Source of the DNA: Bacillus sp. NP157
Lineage (GTDB): Bacteria > Pseudomonadota > Gammaproteobacteria > Xanthomonadales > Rhodanobacteraceae
DNA: 64,000 bases
Reading direction: 5' to 3'
NCBI GenBank assembly: GCA_018889975.1
Contig: CP076546.1
Location: forward strand, 806,001-870,000
A program made the position numbers and the translations under genes. The notes under the pieces are model-generated. The model saw only the letters and a list, made by a program, of their open reading frames with translations. It had not been told where the DNA came from and ran no database searches. Positions 27,496 to 36,023 of this stretch are shown piece after piece; positions within the stretch are counted from its first letter, which is position 1; the number at the start of each line of letters is the position of its first letter.

Positions 27496-30400
27496 TCAGA
27501 AGTCGTAGGTGATGCCGAAGCGGGCGTAGCGCGGCTGGGTGTAGCTGATCACCTGCTGGTAGCCATCGTTCACCGAGTTGGTGCTACCCGAGACCGGGTT
27601 GGTCCGCTGCGAACGCTGCTGGTTGAGGATGTTGAACACCGACACGCTGAAGGCCAGCTTCTTGTCGGCCCAGAGCGGACGGTACTCCGTGCTCACGTCG
27701 ACCAGCTCTTCCCACGGTTCGCGGCCCTTGGCGCCATACGCCGACGGGACGCCGAAGCAGAAGTGGTAGTAGCTGCCGTAACCGGACGGATCGCCCTCGT
27801 CGGCGCCGTAACGGCCCAGGCACGACTTCGGCAGGCCCGACTGGATCAGGATGTTGGCCGAGACCAGCCATTCCGGGGCGACCTGGTAGGAGCCGTAGAT
27901 CTTCAGCTGGTGCTTGCGGTCGTTGCCGAGGTCGCCGTTGGCGTAGTTCATCAGCGTGGCGTAATCCCAGTCACGCGATGCCGCGACCGAGCCCTGGCCC
28001 ACGTCCGAACGGACCTGGCCTTCGGTGTTGCCGTAGCTACGCGAGTAGAGGTAATCCACCTTGCCCGACCACTTGCCGTCGAACGGATGCGACAGGTACA
28101 TGTCGAGGCCGTAGTAGTTGCGCTTGAGGTGCGGGAAGCCGAAGTCGGCGTTGGTCACGGTCACGTTGGTGTAGCCACCGTTCGCGTTGGCCAGCTGGTA
28201 GACGTTGGCGCGGCCCGGGTTGGACAGGTAGCAGCTGCCCACCGTCACCGCGTCGATGTCGGCGCCCTGGGCGATCGCGGCGCGGGTGATCGCACCGTTG
28301 TCGCAGACGTCGTCCAGCGCGTTGCGCAGGTGGCGGACCGTGGCCTTCGCACCGGCCACCCAGTCGGCGTTGATCTGCTTGTCCGCGCCCAGGATGTACT
28401 CGTCCTGGTACTCCGACTTGATGTTTTTCGCGCTGACGGTCTTCGGATCGGGCGGCTGGCCGTATTCACCGTTGGGTGATACGGCGCCACCGGTGGCGGA
28501 GTTGACGAAGGTCACGCCGGTCGGCATGCCGCTACCGTCGATGCCGGTGTAGGTGAAGTACTGGTTGGTGGCGAGCGAGCCGGCCGAGGTACGCAATGCC
28601 ACGGAGGCCGGCATGGCGAGGAAGTAGCGGCCGGCGTTGCCGTAGATCTTCAGCGACGAGTCGCCTGCGACGTCCCAGCTGAAGGCCAGGCGCGGTGCCC
28701 ACTGCGGGGTGGTGAGCCGCAGGTACGGCTGGCCCGAGGGGTTGTAGTTGGTGAACTGGTCGTTGCGGATGCCCAGCGACAGCAACAGGCGGTCGGAGAC
28801 CTGCCAGTCGTCCATCACGTACTGGGCGCGCTGCTTCACGCGCACCGAGGCCAGCGTGTTGTAGTGGCGGTAGTAGCCGTAATAGCCGGTCTGGCCGCCC
28901 GGGTAGTTCGCCGGCTTGTCGACGAACGGGCTGTCGCTGATGTTGAGGTTCGGATCCTGCTTGCCGTACCAAAGCTCGTAACCGACGCCGCCGATGGTGG
29001 TGCCGTCCTGGATGTCATGCGAATCCTGGTTATCGATACCGGCGGTGATCGAGTGGTTGCCGATCTTGTAGTTCAGGTCGACGCGCAGGTTGCGGTTGGT
29101 CGACTCGTGGTCCGGGTTGTCCACGGTGTCCAGCGTCTGGCCGTTGCTGATCGGCGTGCCGCCGTTGAGCGCCGGGTTCTGCCCGCTCAGGTTGCCGATG
29201 AACGGGCCGACGATGCCGGTGTCCGGGGCTTCGTTGTAATAGGTGAGCTTGGACTTGCCGTACAGCGCCGTGAGGGTGAGGTCGTCGGTGATGTAGCTGG
29301 TGTACTTGGCCACGTAGACCATCGCCTTGGTCTTGTACGTGGTGTCCTGGCTGGTGTAATCGCCGACGCTGTCGGTGTCGTAATCGTAGGCGTACTTGTT
29401 GCCGTTGGAACGGTGGGTCTGGTTGACCCCGGTCAGCTCGAGGATGTTGCTGTCATTGATGTTCCAGTCGAGCTTGCCGTACCACTTCGGATCCTTGTAC
29501 GTGTACTTGGTGTCGTAGGCGTGGTTCACGTCGCCGATGCTGTTGCCCTGGCTGCGTTCCATCTCCACCGCGGCGAAGGCATAGAGCTTGTCCTTGATCA
29601 GCGGGCCGCCGGCGTAGGCGCTGATCGTCGAGGTCCACTCGTGGTTCTCGTCGTTGCGCTGGTTGATCGAGCCCGGGGGCGCCGGGTTGTCGTGGCCGTA
29701 GGTGATGTTGCGCGCGCTGGCGCGGGCGAAGTCCGGCTCCCACAGCACCTGCGCACCGAAGTGCCATTCATTGGTGCCGCGCTTGCCGACCTGGCTGATC
29801 ACACCGCCATCGGAACGGCCGTACATCGCGGAGTAACCGCCGCTCAGGATTTCCTGCTGGTCGATCGCGCCGTAGGGCAGGGTCACGCCGCCGAAGCCGC
29901 TGAGCGGGTCGGTCGTGTTCATGCCGTTGATGTAGTACGCGTTCTCGGTGACCGCGGAGCCGGCGAAGCTGACCGTGCTGCCGCCGAAGGCGTTCTTGAA
30001 ACCGGTGTAGCCCGGCGACGCGCCCGGGGCGAGCAGCGCGACCGCTTCGGCGGAGCGCTGCAGCGGCAGGCGGGCGAGGTCGGCCGAGGTGATCACGGTG
30101 CTGGAGGCGACCGTGGCCACGTCGATCTTCGGCAGCTGGTTGGCCGATACGGTGACCTGGCCGAGGTCCTGCGCATCCGCGCTGGAGGCGGCGGCACTGC
30201 CGGCGAACGATACGTCGGTGGCGGCACCCACGCGCAGGGTGATGTTGTCGCGCGACTCGACGGCGGCGCCGTTGGCCTTCAGCGTGACCTTGTAGGTGGC
30301 GAGCGGCAGCGACTCGGCGCTGTAGCGGCCACGCGAATCGACGGCGACTTCGCGGGTCAGGCCGTTGCTGCCTTCGATCAGGACTGTTTCGCCGGCCGTG

Positions 30401-30516
30401 GCGGGGGCGCTACCGGCGATGCGGCCGGTGGTGGCCTGGCCAAAGGCCACCCCACTGAAGGTCGCCGCGACGGCGGCGCACAGCAGGGTACGGCGGAGGA
30501 TGGGAAGCGAACTCAT
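27496..30516 (-). CDS. Oar-like TonB-dependent receptor with carboxypeptidase-like N-domain
   Basis: 1006 residues. Signal peptide ends FSGVAFGQA. Residues about 25-110 form a carboxypeptidase-regulatory-like (CarboxypepD) fold, then a plug domain and a large barrel ending GITYDF with terminal Phe. This outer-membrane receptor class, called Oar-like, is abundant in Xanthomonadales and often handles peptides or large nutrients. ATG 30516 is chosen: GGAG stands eight bases upstream and the signal peptide starts there; the 1025-residue frame begins earlier without support. It is followed by the CocE hydrolase. Substrate unknown. Confidence 0.9.
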   Translation of the reverse strand: MSSLPILRRTLLCAAVAATFSGVAFGQATTGRIAGSAPATAGETVLIEGSNGLTREVAVDSRGRYSAESLPLATYKVTLKANGAAVESRDNITLRVGAATDVSFAGSAAASSADAQDLGQVTVSANQLPKIDVATVASSTVITSADLARLPLQRSAEAVALLAPGASPGYTGFKNAFGGSTVSFAGSAVTENAYYINGMNTTDPLSGFGGVTLPYGAIDQQEILSGGYSAMYGRSDGGVISQVGKRGTNEWHFGAQVLWEPDFARASARNITYGHDNPAPPGSINQRNDENHEWTSTISAYAGGPLIKDKLYAFAAVEMERSQGNSIGDVNHAYDTKYTYKDPKWYGKLDWNINDSNILELTGVNQTHRSNGNKYAYDYDTDSVGDYTSQDTTYKTKAMVYVAKYTSYITDDLTLTALYGKSKLTYYNEAPDTGIVGPFIGNLSGQNPALNGGTPISNGQTLDTVDNPDHESTNRNLRVDLNYKIGNHSITAGIDNQDSHDIQDGTTIGGVGYELWYGKQDPNLNISDSPFVDKPANYPGGQTGYYGYYRHYNTLASVRVKQRAQYVMDDWQVSDRLLLSLGIRNDQFTNYNPSGQPYLRLTTPQWAPRLAFSWDVAGDSSLKIYGNAGRYFLAMPASVALRTSAGSLATNQYFTYTGIDGSGMPTGVTFVNSATGGAVSPNGEYGQPPDPKTVSAKNIKSEYQDEYILGADKQINADWVAGAKATVRHLRNALDDVCDNGAITRAAIAQGADIDAVTVGSCYLSNPGRANVYQLANANGGYTNVTVTNADFGFPHLKRNYYGLDMYLSHPFDGKWSGKVDYLYSRSYGNTEGQVRSDVGQGSVAASRDWDYATLMNYANGDLGNDRKHQLKIYGSYQVAPEWLVSANILIQSGLPKSCLGRYGADEGDPSGYGSYYHFCFGVPSAYGAKGREPWEELVDVSTEYRPLWADKKLAFSVSVFNILNQQRSQRTNPVSGSTNSVNDGYQQVISYTQPRYARFGITYDF

Positions 30517-30614
30517 GGTGATGCTCCGGAAAGGCTCTGTCTGTGTTTGGGAGGTTTTGATCGATTTAAGCAACAGGCGAAAAGCGGCCTTCCTGGCGCG
30601 TTCTTGTGTGTGGA

Positions 30615-31370
30615 TCAGGCCAGCGCGACCTCGCCGACGGCCTTGCGGACCGCGGCGAACGCGCGTGATTTTTCAGATTTGCGATCGGTGACGAGCACGT
30701 CGATGCGATCGGGGTCGCACCAGTTCACGCGGCTGCGTACGCCGATCTTCGAGTGGTCGGCGGCGATGACGATGCGACGGGCGTTCGCACACATCGCGCG
30801 TGCCACCTCCACTTCGTCGAGTTCAAAGCTGCTCGCGCCGGCCTTCGCGTCCACGCCGACTGGCGAGAGGATGGCGACGTGGGCCTGGTAGCGATGGATC
30901 TCGGCGATCGTGCCCGCGCCGTTGGTGCAGCCGATCTGCGCGTTGAAGCGTCCGCCGAGCAGGTGGACCTCGTTGTCCGGGCGCGCGGCAAAACGCGCGG
31001 CGACGTCAACGGCGTTGGTGACGATGGTGAGCCCGCTGCGCGTGGCCAGCGCTTCGGCCACGAGGTTCATCGTGCTGCCGGCGTCCATGAAGATGGTCTG
31101 GCCGCTTTCGACCAGGCTGGCGACGACCTTGGCGATCGCCCGCTTTTCGCGGACGCGGGTGGCGTGGCGCACGTCGATCGGCGGTTCGTCCGAGGTCAGC
31201 ACGGCGCCGCCGTGCACGCGGCGGATCTCGCCGCGCTCGGCCAGTTCGACCAGGTCGCGGCGGATGGTCTCGCGCGATACACCCAGTTCGGTGACGATCC
31301 GTTCCACGGACACCTGGCCGCTGGTGCGCAGCAGGTCGCGGATGCGGGTGTGTCGTTCTTCATGCCACAT
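30615..31370 (-). CDS. DeoR-family transcriptional regulator
   Basis: 251 residues. N-terminal DeoR helix-turn-helix (IRDLLRTSGQVSVERIV, SRETIRRDLVEL) with RRVHGGAV, then a sugar-phosphate-sensing DeoRC domain (FMDAGSTMNLVAEAL, TNAVDVAARF, LLGGRFN, IAADHSKIG). DeoR proteins usually repress transport or catabolic operons and are released by a phosphorylated metabolite. The gene overlaps the permease 3' end by 11 bp, so it is the last gene of the ABC operon. It probably controls that operon through the AT-rich divergent region near 35.1 kb. Effector unknown. Confidence 0.92.
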   Translation of the reverse strand: MWHEERHTRIRDLLRTSGQVSVERIVTELGVSRETIRRDLVELAERGEIRRVHGGAVLTSDEPPIDVRHATRVREKRAIAKVVASLVESGQTIFMDAGSTMNLVAEALATRSGLTIVTNAVDVAARFAARPDNEVHLLGGRFNAQIGCTNGAGTIAEIHRYQAHVAILSPVGVDAKAGASSFELDEVEVARAMCANARRIVIAADHSKIGVRSRVNWCDPDRIDVLVTDRKSEKSRAFAAVRKAVGEVALA

Positions 31371-33015
31371 GGCGTCGTTCCTTGATGATGTGCAGGAGCA
31401 GGCGCATCGCGCCCAGGGCGAGGGCACCAGCGACCACGACGCACATGGCGTATGCGGCGGCCTGGGCCAGGAATCCGTTTTCGTCCAGGCGCATCACGGT
31501 GACCGAGGCCAGGCCCGTGTCGGCGGTGACCAGGAAGATCACGCCGGACAGCGTCACCATCGAGCGCATGAACAGGTAGAAGAAGGTGGCGATGGCGGCG
31601 GGTGCCACGAACGGCAGCACCGCGTCGCGGAGCACGTGGCGCGTGCTGCCACCGAAGGCGGCGACCGCGTCGTCCAGCGCATCGGGCACGTCACGCATGC
31701 CGGTCTGCATCGTGAGGAAGGCCTGTGCGTGGTAGTGGTAGAGGCTGCACGCGGCGATCACCCACAGGCTGCCGTGCAACCAGCCCGACCACGGGCCATG
31801 GTTGAAGGCCAGCACATAGCCCAGGCCAATGACCATGCCGGGCACGGCGGCCGGCAGCGTGGCGATGAATTGCAGCGGCCTGGCCAGCAGGGGCGGGGCC
31901 TTGCGCAGCGCCGCGGCCAGCGCGAACACCAGTACGGTGCCGGCCACGGCGGCCATCAACGACATGCCGAGCGAGGCCAGCACCGGGCGGAAGCCTTCGG
32001 TCATGCCAGTGTAGTTATCGAGGGTCAGCGCGGTCTGGTACGGCCACAGCTTCACCAGTGAGACGTAGGCGACGGTGCCGACCACGGCGAGCATCGGCAA
32101 CAGCGCGAGCCATGTGACGATGCCGAGGCAGGCGTCGCGCACGGCGTTCGGCGTGGCGACCAGTCCACGGCCGGGGCTGGCGTCGCCGCTGTCCTGGCGA
32201 CGGCGTGCCATCCGCGCGACCCAGACCGAGAGGATGGCGGGCAGCAGCAACACCATGCCGAGCGTCGCGCCCATGGCGAAGTCGAGCTGGCCGACCACTT
32301 CGCTGTAGATCTCCATCGCTAGCACGCGGTAGTTGCCGCCGACGATCACCGCGCTGCCGAAGTCGGTGAGCGTTTCGGTGAAGACCAGGAAGGCCGCGGC
32401 CAGCAAGGCGAAGCGCAGCCGGGGCAGGGTGACGTCGACGAACTGCCGCCACGAGGTCGCGCCCATCGATGCGGCGGCGTCGTAATGGCGGGCCGGCGTG
32501 CGGGCCAGCGCGGCCGACACGATCAGCACCACCTGCGGCAGGCCGTAGAGCGTGTTGGCGATCACCAGCCCGGGGAACCCGTAGATATCGGTGGGCAGGC
32601 CGGTCAGGCGATGGACCAGGCCGTTGCGGCCGAGCAGCAGGACCAGGCCAAGGCCGAGCACCAGCGACGGTGCCAGCATCGGCAGCAACAGCGTGGCGCG
32701 GATCAGTGCCTTGCCCGGCAGGCGTGAGCGGTGCAATGCCATCGCGATGCACAGGCCGAGCGAGACCGTCGCCAGCGTGGTGGCGATGCCGGTCACGATG
32801 CTGTGCCACGCGGCGCGCGGCAGGCCGGGATCGTCCAGCAGCCGCGCGTAGTTGCCGAGCGTGGGCACGCCCGAGGCGTCGCTCAGGCTGCGCCATGCCA
32901 CGGTGAGCAGCGGGAACAGGAAGAACACCGCCAGACCCACGCAGGGCACCGCCGCCAGCAGCCACGCGGCGTAGCGCGTCCGTGGCCGTGCGCGTGGGAT
33001 GGCGATGCTGTTCAC
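31360..33015 (-). CDS. ABC transporter permease, two fused membrane domains (phosphonate/iron type)
   Basis: 551 residues from GTG, about 12 membrane segments. Two binding-protein-dependent transport domains are fused in tandem; the EAA-loop regions read AASMGATSWRQFVDVTLPRL and AVAAFGGSTRHVLRDAVLP. Fused permeases of this form occur in ThiP/AfuB-like systems and in the putative 2-aminoethylphosphonate (PhnU2-like) group. GTG overlaps the stop of the ATPase gene (GTGA, 33012-33015). It imports the substrate delivered by the binding protein at 34044. Confidence 0.9.
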   Translation of the reverse strand: MNSIAIPRARPRTRYAAWLLAAVPCVGLAVFFLFPLLTVAWRSLSDASGVPTLGNYARLLDDPGLPRAAWHSIVTGIATTLATVSLGLCIAMALHRSRLPGKALIRATLLLPMLAPSLVLGLGLVLLLGRNGLVHRLTGLPTDIYGFPGLVIANTLYGLPQVVLIVSAALARTPARHYDAAASMGATSWRQFVDVTLPRLRFALLAAAFLVFTETLTDFGSAVIVGGNYRVLAMEIYSEVVGQLDFAMGATLGMVLLLPAILSVWVARMARRRQDSGDASPGRGLVATPNAVRDACLGIVTWLALLPMLAVVGTVAYVSLVKLWPYQTALTLDNYTGMTEGFRPVLASLGMSLMAAVAGTVLVFALAAALRKAPPLLARPLQFIATLPAAVPGMVIGLGYVLAFNHGPWSGWLHGSLWVIAACSLYHYHAQAFLTMQTGMRDVPDALDDAVAAFGGSTRHVLRDAVLPFVAPAAIATFFYLFMRSMVTLSGVIFLVTADTGLASVTVMRLDENGFLAQAAAYAMCVVVAGALALGAMRLLLHIIKERRHVA

Positions 33016-34013
33016 GCGCTCACCCAGGCGCCGTGCGTGGCGTCGATCGCGACTGTCTCGCCCGGCAGCAGCGTGCTGCGCCCGTGCAGCTCGGCGACGA
33101 CCCGCTGGCCACGCCAGTCGATCGCCGCGCGGGTCAGGTTGCCGAGGAAGGTGGTGTCGGTGACCACGCCGTGGCCGCGCGGATCCGGCTGCACCACCAG
33201 GTCTTCCGGGCGCAGGCACAGGTCCCACGTCGCGTCGGCACCGGGTGGGCGGCGTTCGAGGAAGCCGGGCATCGCGTCGCGCACGAAGGCGGTCGGCAAC
33301 AGGTTGGCGCGGCCGATGAATTCGGCGACGAAGCGCGACGCGGGCCGTTCGTAGAGGTCACGCGGGGAGCCGATCTGTTCGATCCGGCCCGCGCGCATGC
33401 AGACGATGGTGTCGGCCAGCGCGAGCGCTTCGTCCTGGTCGTGGGTGACCATGATGGTGGGGATCGCCAGCGAACGCTGCAGCGAGCGGATCTCGCCGCG
33501 CAGTTGCGCGCGGATGGCCGGGTCCAGCGCCGACAGCGGTTCGTCCAGCAACAACAAGGCGGGTTCGGCGGCGAGGGCGCGGGCCAGCGCGACACGCTGC
33601 TGCTGGCCACCGGACAGCTCGTCGGGAAAGCGTGCGCCGAGCGAACCCAGGCCGACCCGGGCCAGCAACTCGGTGCTGCGCGCGGCCATCGTGGCCGAGG
33701 GCACGCCGCGCAGGCGCATGGGGTAACCGATGTTTGCCGCGGCGGTGAGGTCGGGGAACAGCGAGTACGACTGGAACACGATGCCCATGCCGCGTTCGCG
33801 CGCGGGCAGGCGGGTGATGTCGCGGCCGTCCAGCACGATGCGTCCGGCGTCGGGCGTGGTCAGGCCGGCCACCGTGCGCAACAGCGTGGTCTTGCCGCAG
33901 CCGCTGGGGCCGAGCAGGCAGACGAAGTCGCTGGCGCCGGCATGGAACGACACACGGTCAAGCACCGTATGCCCGTTCCAGGCCTTGCTGATCTCTTCGA
34001 TGCGAAGATGCAT
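33012..34013 (-). CDS. ABC transporter ATP-binding protein (phosphonate/iron/polyamine class)
   Basis: 333 residues. Walker A LGPSGCGKTTLL, signature LSGGQQQRVALARAL, Walker B LLLLDEPLSALD and H-loop VTHDQDEAL are all present, followed by a C-terminal TOBE-like regulatory domain (LCLRPEDLVV...). This is the CUT1/FbpC/PhnT-type ATPase of importers. It sits between the binding-protein gene (30-bp gap) and the fused permease (4-bp overlap). Substrate specificity cannot be judged from the ATPase. Confidence 0.93.
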   Translation of the reverse strand: MHLRIEEISKAWNGHTVLDRVSFHAGASDFVCLLGPSGCGKTTLLRTVAGLTTPDAGRIVLDGRDITRLPARERGMGIVFQSYSLFPDLTAAANIGYPMRLRGVPSATMAARSTELLARVGLGSLGARFPDELSGGQQQRVALARALAAEPALLLLDEPLSALDPAIRAQLRGEIRSLQRSLAIPTIMVTHDQDEALALADTIVCMRAGRIEQIGSPRDLYERPASRFVAEFIGRANLLPTAFVRDAMPGFLERRPPGADATWDLCLRPEDLVVQPDPRGHGVVTDTTFLGNLTRAAIDWRGQRVVAELHGRSTLLPGETVAIDATHGAWVSA

Positions 34014-34043
34014 GTACCCCGTTACTCCCCAACGACGCGCGCG

Positions 34044-35045
34044 TCAGCGCGTCATTCGCTTGAATCGTGCGATGAGCGCGGCGCGTTCGCGCGCCGCCGC
34101 GTCGAAGTCGCGGGCGGGAAGGCCTGCGACCACGTTGGCTGGCAAGCCAGCGCGTCGTTGTTCGTCGGTCGGCACGCTGCCGGGCGCGGCGACGATTTCC
34201 TTGTAGCCGCGATACAGCGCGGCGGCGGCCGGCGAGGCCGTCCAGTCGAGGAAACGCTTCGCGTCGGCGCTGTTGGTCGCGCCCTTCATCAGTGCCGAGC
34301 CTTCCAGTTCGTAGCCGGTGCCGTCGCTGGGCAGGACCATCGTCACCGGGTAGCCCTGGCGGATCGATTGCATCGCCGAGAAGGCGAACGACACGCCGAT
34401 CGGGAATTCGCCGATCCGGGCCAGCTTGCACGGCGCCGAACCCGACAGGGTTTCCTGGCCGACGTTGGCGGCGATCGCGGCGACCAGCTGCATGCCTTGC
34501 GCGCTGCGCCCGGCGTCGCTGAGCGAGGACAGCACCATGTAGCCGGTGCCGGACGAGGCCGGGTCGGGCATCGCCAGCTGGCCGCGATACTTCGGCGAGG
34601 CCAGGTCGCGCCACGTCCGCGGCATCGGGAGCCCCCGTTCGGCGAGAGCTTCGCGGTTCACGCACAGCGCGGCGAGGTAGCCGGTCGGCGCGAACCAGCG
34701 GCCGTCGCGGCCACGGAAGCGCGCGGGCAGGGCATCGATGGCCGGGCTGTGCACGGGCTGGAGCAGGGCGGCGATCCGAGCGTCGAGCAGGTCGGTGGCG
34801 GCCATGCCCCAGACCACGTCGTTGCGCGGCTCGGCCGATTCGGCGATCAGGCGCGCGGCGAGGTCGCCGCTGGACAGCCGCAGCACATGGATGTCGACCC
34901 CCGGCAAGGCCTGGCGCGCGCCTTCCAGGTACGTCGCGATCTCGTCGCTTTCCAGCGCCGAATACACCGTGAGCGTGCCGGCCTGTGCACTGGTGCACAC
35001 GGCGAGCAACGCGATGACGCTGGCGATGTGTCGTTCTGGACGCAC
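34044..35045 (-). CDS. ABC transporter substrate-binding protein, 2-aminoethylphosphonate/Fe3+ type
   Basis: 333 residues from the GTG at 35045, giving a signal peptide that ends TSAQA. The mature start GTLTVYSALESDEIATYLEG, with VVWGMAATDLLDARI, MPDPASSGTGYMVLSS and GSAPCKLARIGEFPIGVSF, closely follows the putative 2-aminoethylphosphonate binding proteins (PhnS2-like) within the iron-type family. The Tyr residues of ferric-binding proteins are not obvious. The frame continues upstream without a better start. First gene of the operon to the DeoR regulator. Phosphonate or phosphate-ester uptake is inference. Confidence 0.82.
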   Translation of the reverse strand: MRPERHIASVIALLAVCTSAQAGTLTVYSALESDEIATYLEGARQALPGVDIHVLRLSSGDLAARLIAESAEPRNDVVWGMAATDLLDARIAALLQPVHSPAIDALPARFRGRDGRWFAPTGYLAALCVNREALAERGLPMPRTWRDLASPKYRGQLAMPDPASSGTGYMVLSSLSDAGRSAQGMQLVAAIAANVGQETLSGSAPCKLARIGEFPIGVSFAFSAMQSIRQGYPVTMVLPSDGTGYELEGSALMKGATNSADAKRFLDWTASPAAAALYRGYKEIVAAPGSVPTDEQRRAGLPANVVAGLPARDFDAAARERAALIARFKRMTR

Positions 35046-35220
35046 GGGCTGCCCTGGGTTATCACGGTGCGGAACACGAGGGGACAGTACACCCATTCGT
35101 GTGGCGATTTGGGTATATTTGCAAACGTGTGGCGTCTTCGTCCACAGGAATATTTGCGTTTTTGTCATTAATCCGAAACGTGCGAACGCTAGTCAGCGCG
35201 CGTTTCCGCCGGAGTTCCCA
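35046..35220. promoter_or_regulatory. AT-rich divergent promoter/operator region
   Basis: The only clearly AT-rich stretch nearby. ATATTTGC occurs twice in direct orientation (35115-35122 and 35150-35157, 35 bp apart). AAACGTG also occurs twice (35123-35129 and 35176-35182). The pairs sit between the ABC operon and the phosphatase gene, suitable for a repressor such as the DeoR protein encoded in the operon. Confidence 0.45.
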
Positions 35221-36018
35221 GTGACCCTCAGTGCCACGTTGTCCGCCGCCGAGCGGATCGAATTCGAAGCGTTTGCCGTCGGCATCGCCAACAATGCCCG
35301 CGCTTTGTCACTGCCACGTTTCCGTCGGCCGGTGGACGTGCTGCTCAAGGGCGACATGAGCCCGGTGACCGCGGTCGACCGCGGGGTGGAGTCGATGCTG
35401 CGCGAGCGGATCGGCCTGGCCTGGCCCGGCCACGGGCTGCTCGGCGAGGAATACGGCGCCACCGACGTGGATGCGGAGTTCGTCTGGTCGATCGACCCGA
35501 TCGACGGCACCCGCAGCTTCATTTCCGGCTGGCCCCTGTGGGGCACGCTGATCGCGCTGCTGCGCAACGGTCGCCCGGTGCTGGGCGTGCTCGACATGCC
35601 GGTGCTGGATGAGCGCTGGATCGCCCATGCCGGCGTGGAAACCCGCATGAACGGCATCCCGTGCAGCACCAGCGGTTGCACCCGCCTGGCCGAGGCGACC
35701 CTCTACACGACCACGCCGGACATGTTCACGCCCGACGAGTGGACCCGTTTCGACCGCACCAGCCGTGCCGCGCACGCGCGCCGCTTCGGCGGGGACTGCT
35801 ACGGTTACGGCATGCTGGCGTCCGGTCACATCGATGCGGTGATCGAGTCCAACCTCATGCCCTACGATTACCTCGCCATCGCACCCGTGGTGGAGGCCGC
35901 CGGTGGCGTGATGACCGACTGGGAAGGCCGCGCGCTTGGCCTGGACAGCGGTGGCCGGGTCGTCGCCGCGGCCACGCCCGCCCTGCATGCCGAACTGATT
36001 GCTTCGCTGAAGGACTGA
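35221..36018 (+). CDS. Inositol-monophosphatase-family phosphatase (histidinol-phosphatase-like)
   Basis: 265 residues from GTG, with GGAG nine bases upstream. Metal-binding motifs of the family are GEEYGA, DPIDGTRSF and PYDYLAIAPVVEAAGG. The sequence is nearest the HisN-like/archaeal IMP branch, which dephosphorylates small phosphate esters (histidinol-P, inositol-P or others). No histidine genes nearby. Its neighbours are a phospholipase C gene (5-bp gap) and, divergently, an organophosphate-type ABC transporter, so a scavenging role on a phosphorylated head group is plausible. Confidence 0.88.
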   Translation: MTLSATLSAAERIEFEAFAVGIANNARALSLPRFRRPVDVLLKGDMSPVTAVDRGVESMLRERIGLAWPGHGLLGEEYGATDVDAEFVWSIDPIDGTRSFISGWPLWGTLIALLRNGRPVLGVLDMPVLDERWIAHAGVETRMNGIPCSTSGCTRLAEATLYTTTPDMFTPDEWTRFDRTSRAAHARRFGGDCYGYGMLASGHIDAVIESNLMPYDYLAIAPVVEAAGGVMTDWEGRALGLDSGGRVVAAATPALHAELIASLKD

Positions 36019-36023
36019 ACGCC

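Noticed and set aside
25172-27508. Plus-strand frame opposite the CocE hydrolase and through element D
   Set aside because: Composition typical of an antisense frame; it includes repeat DNA and lacks any motif.
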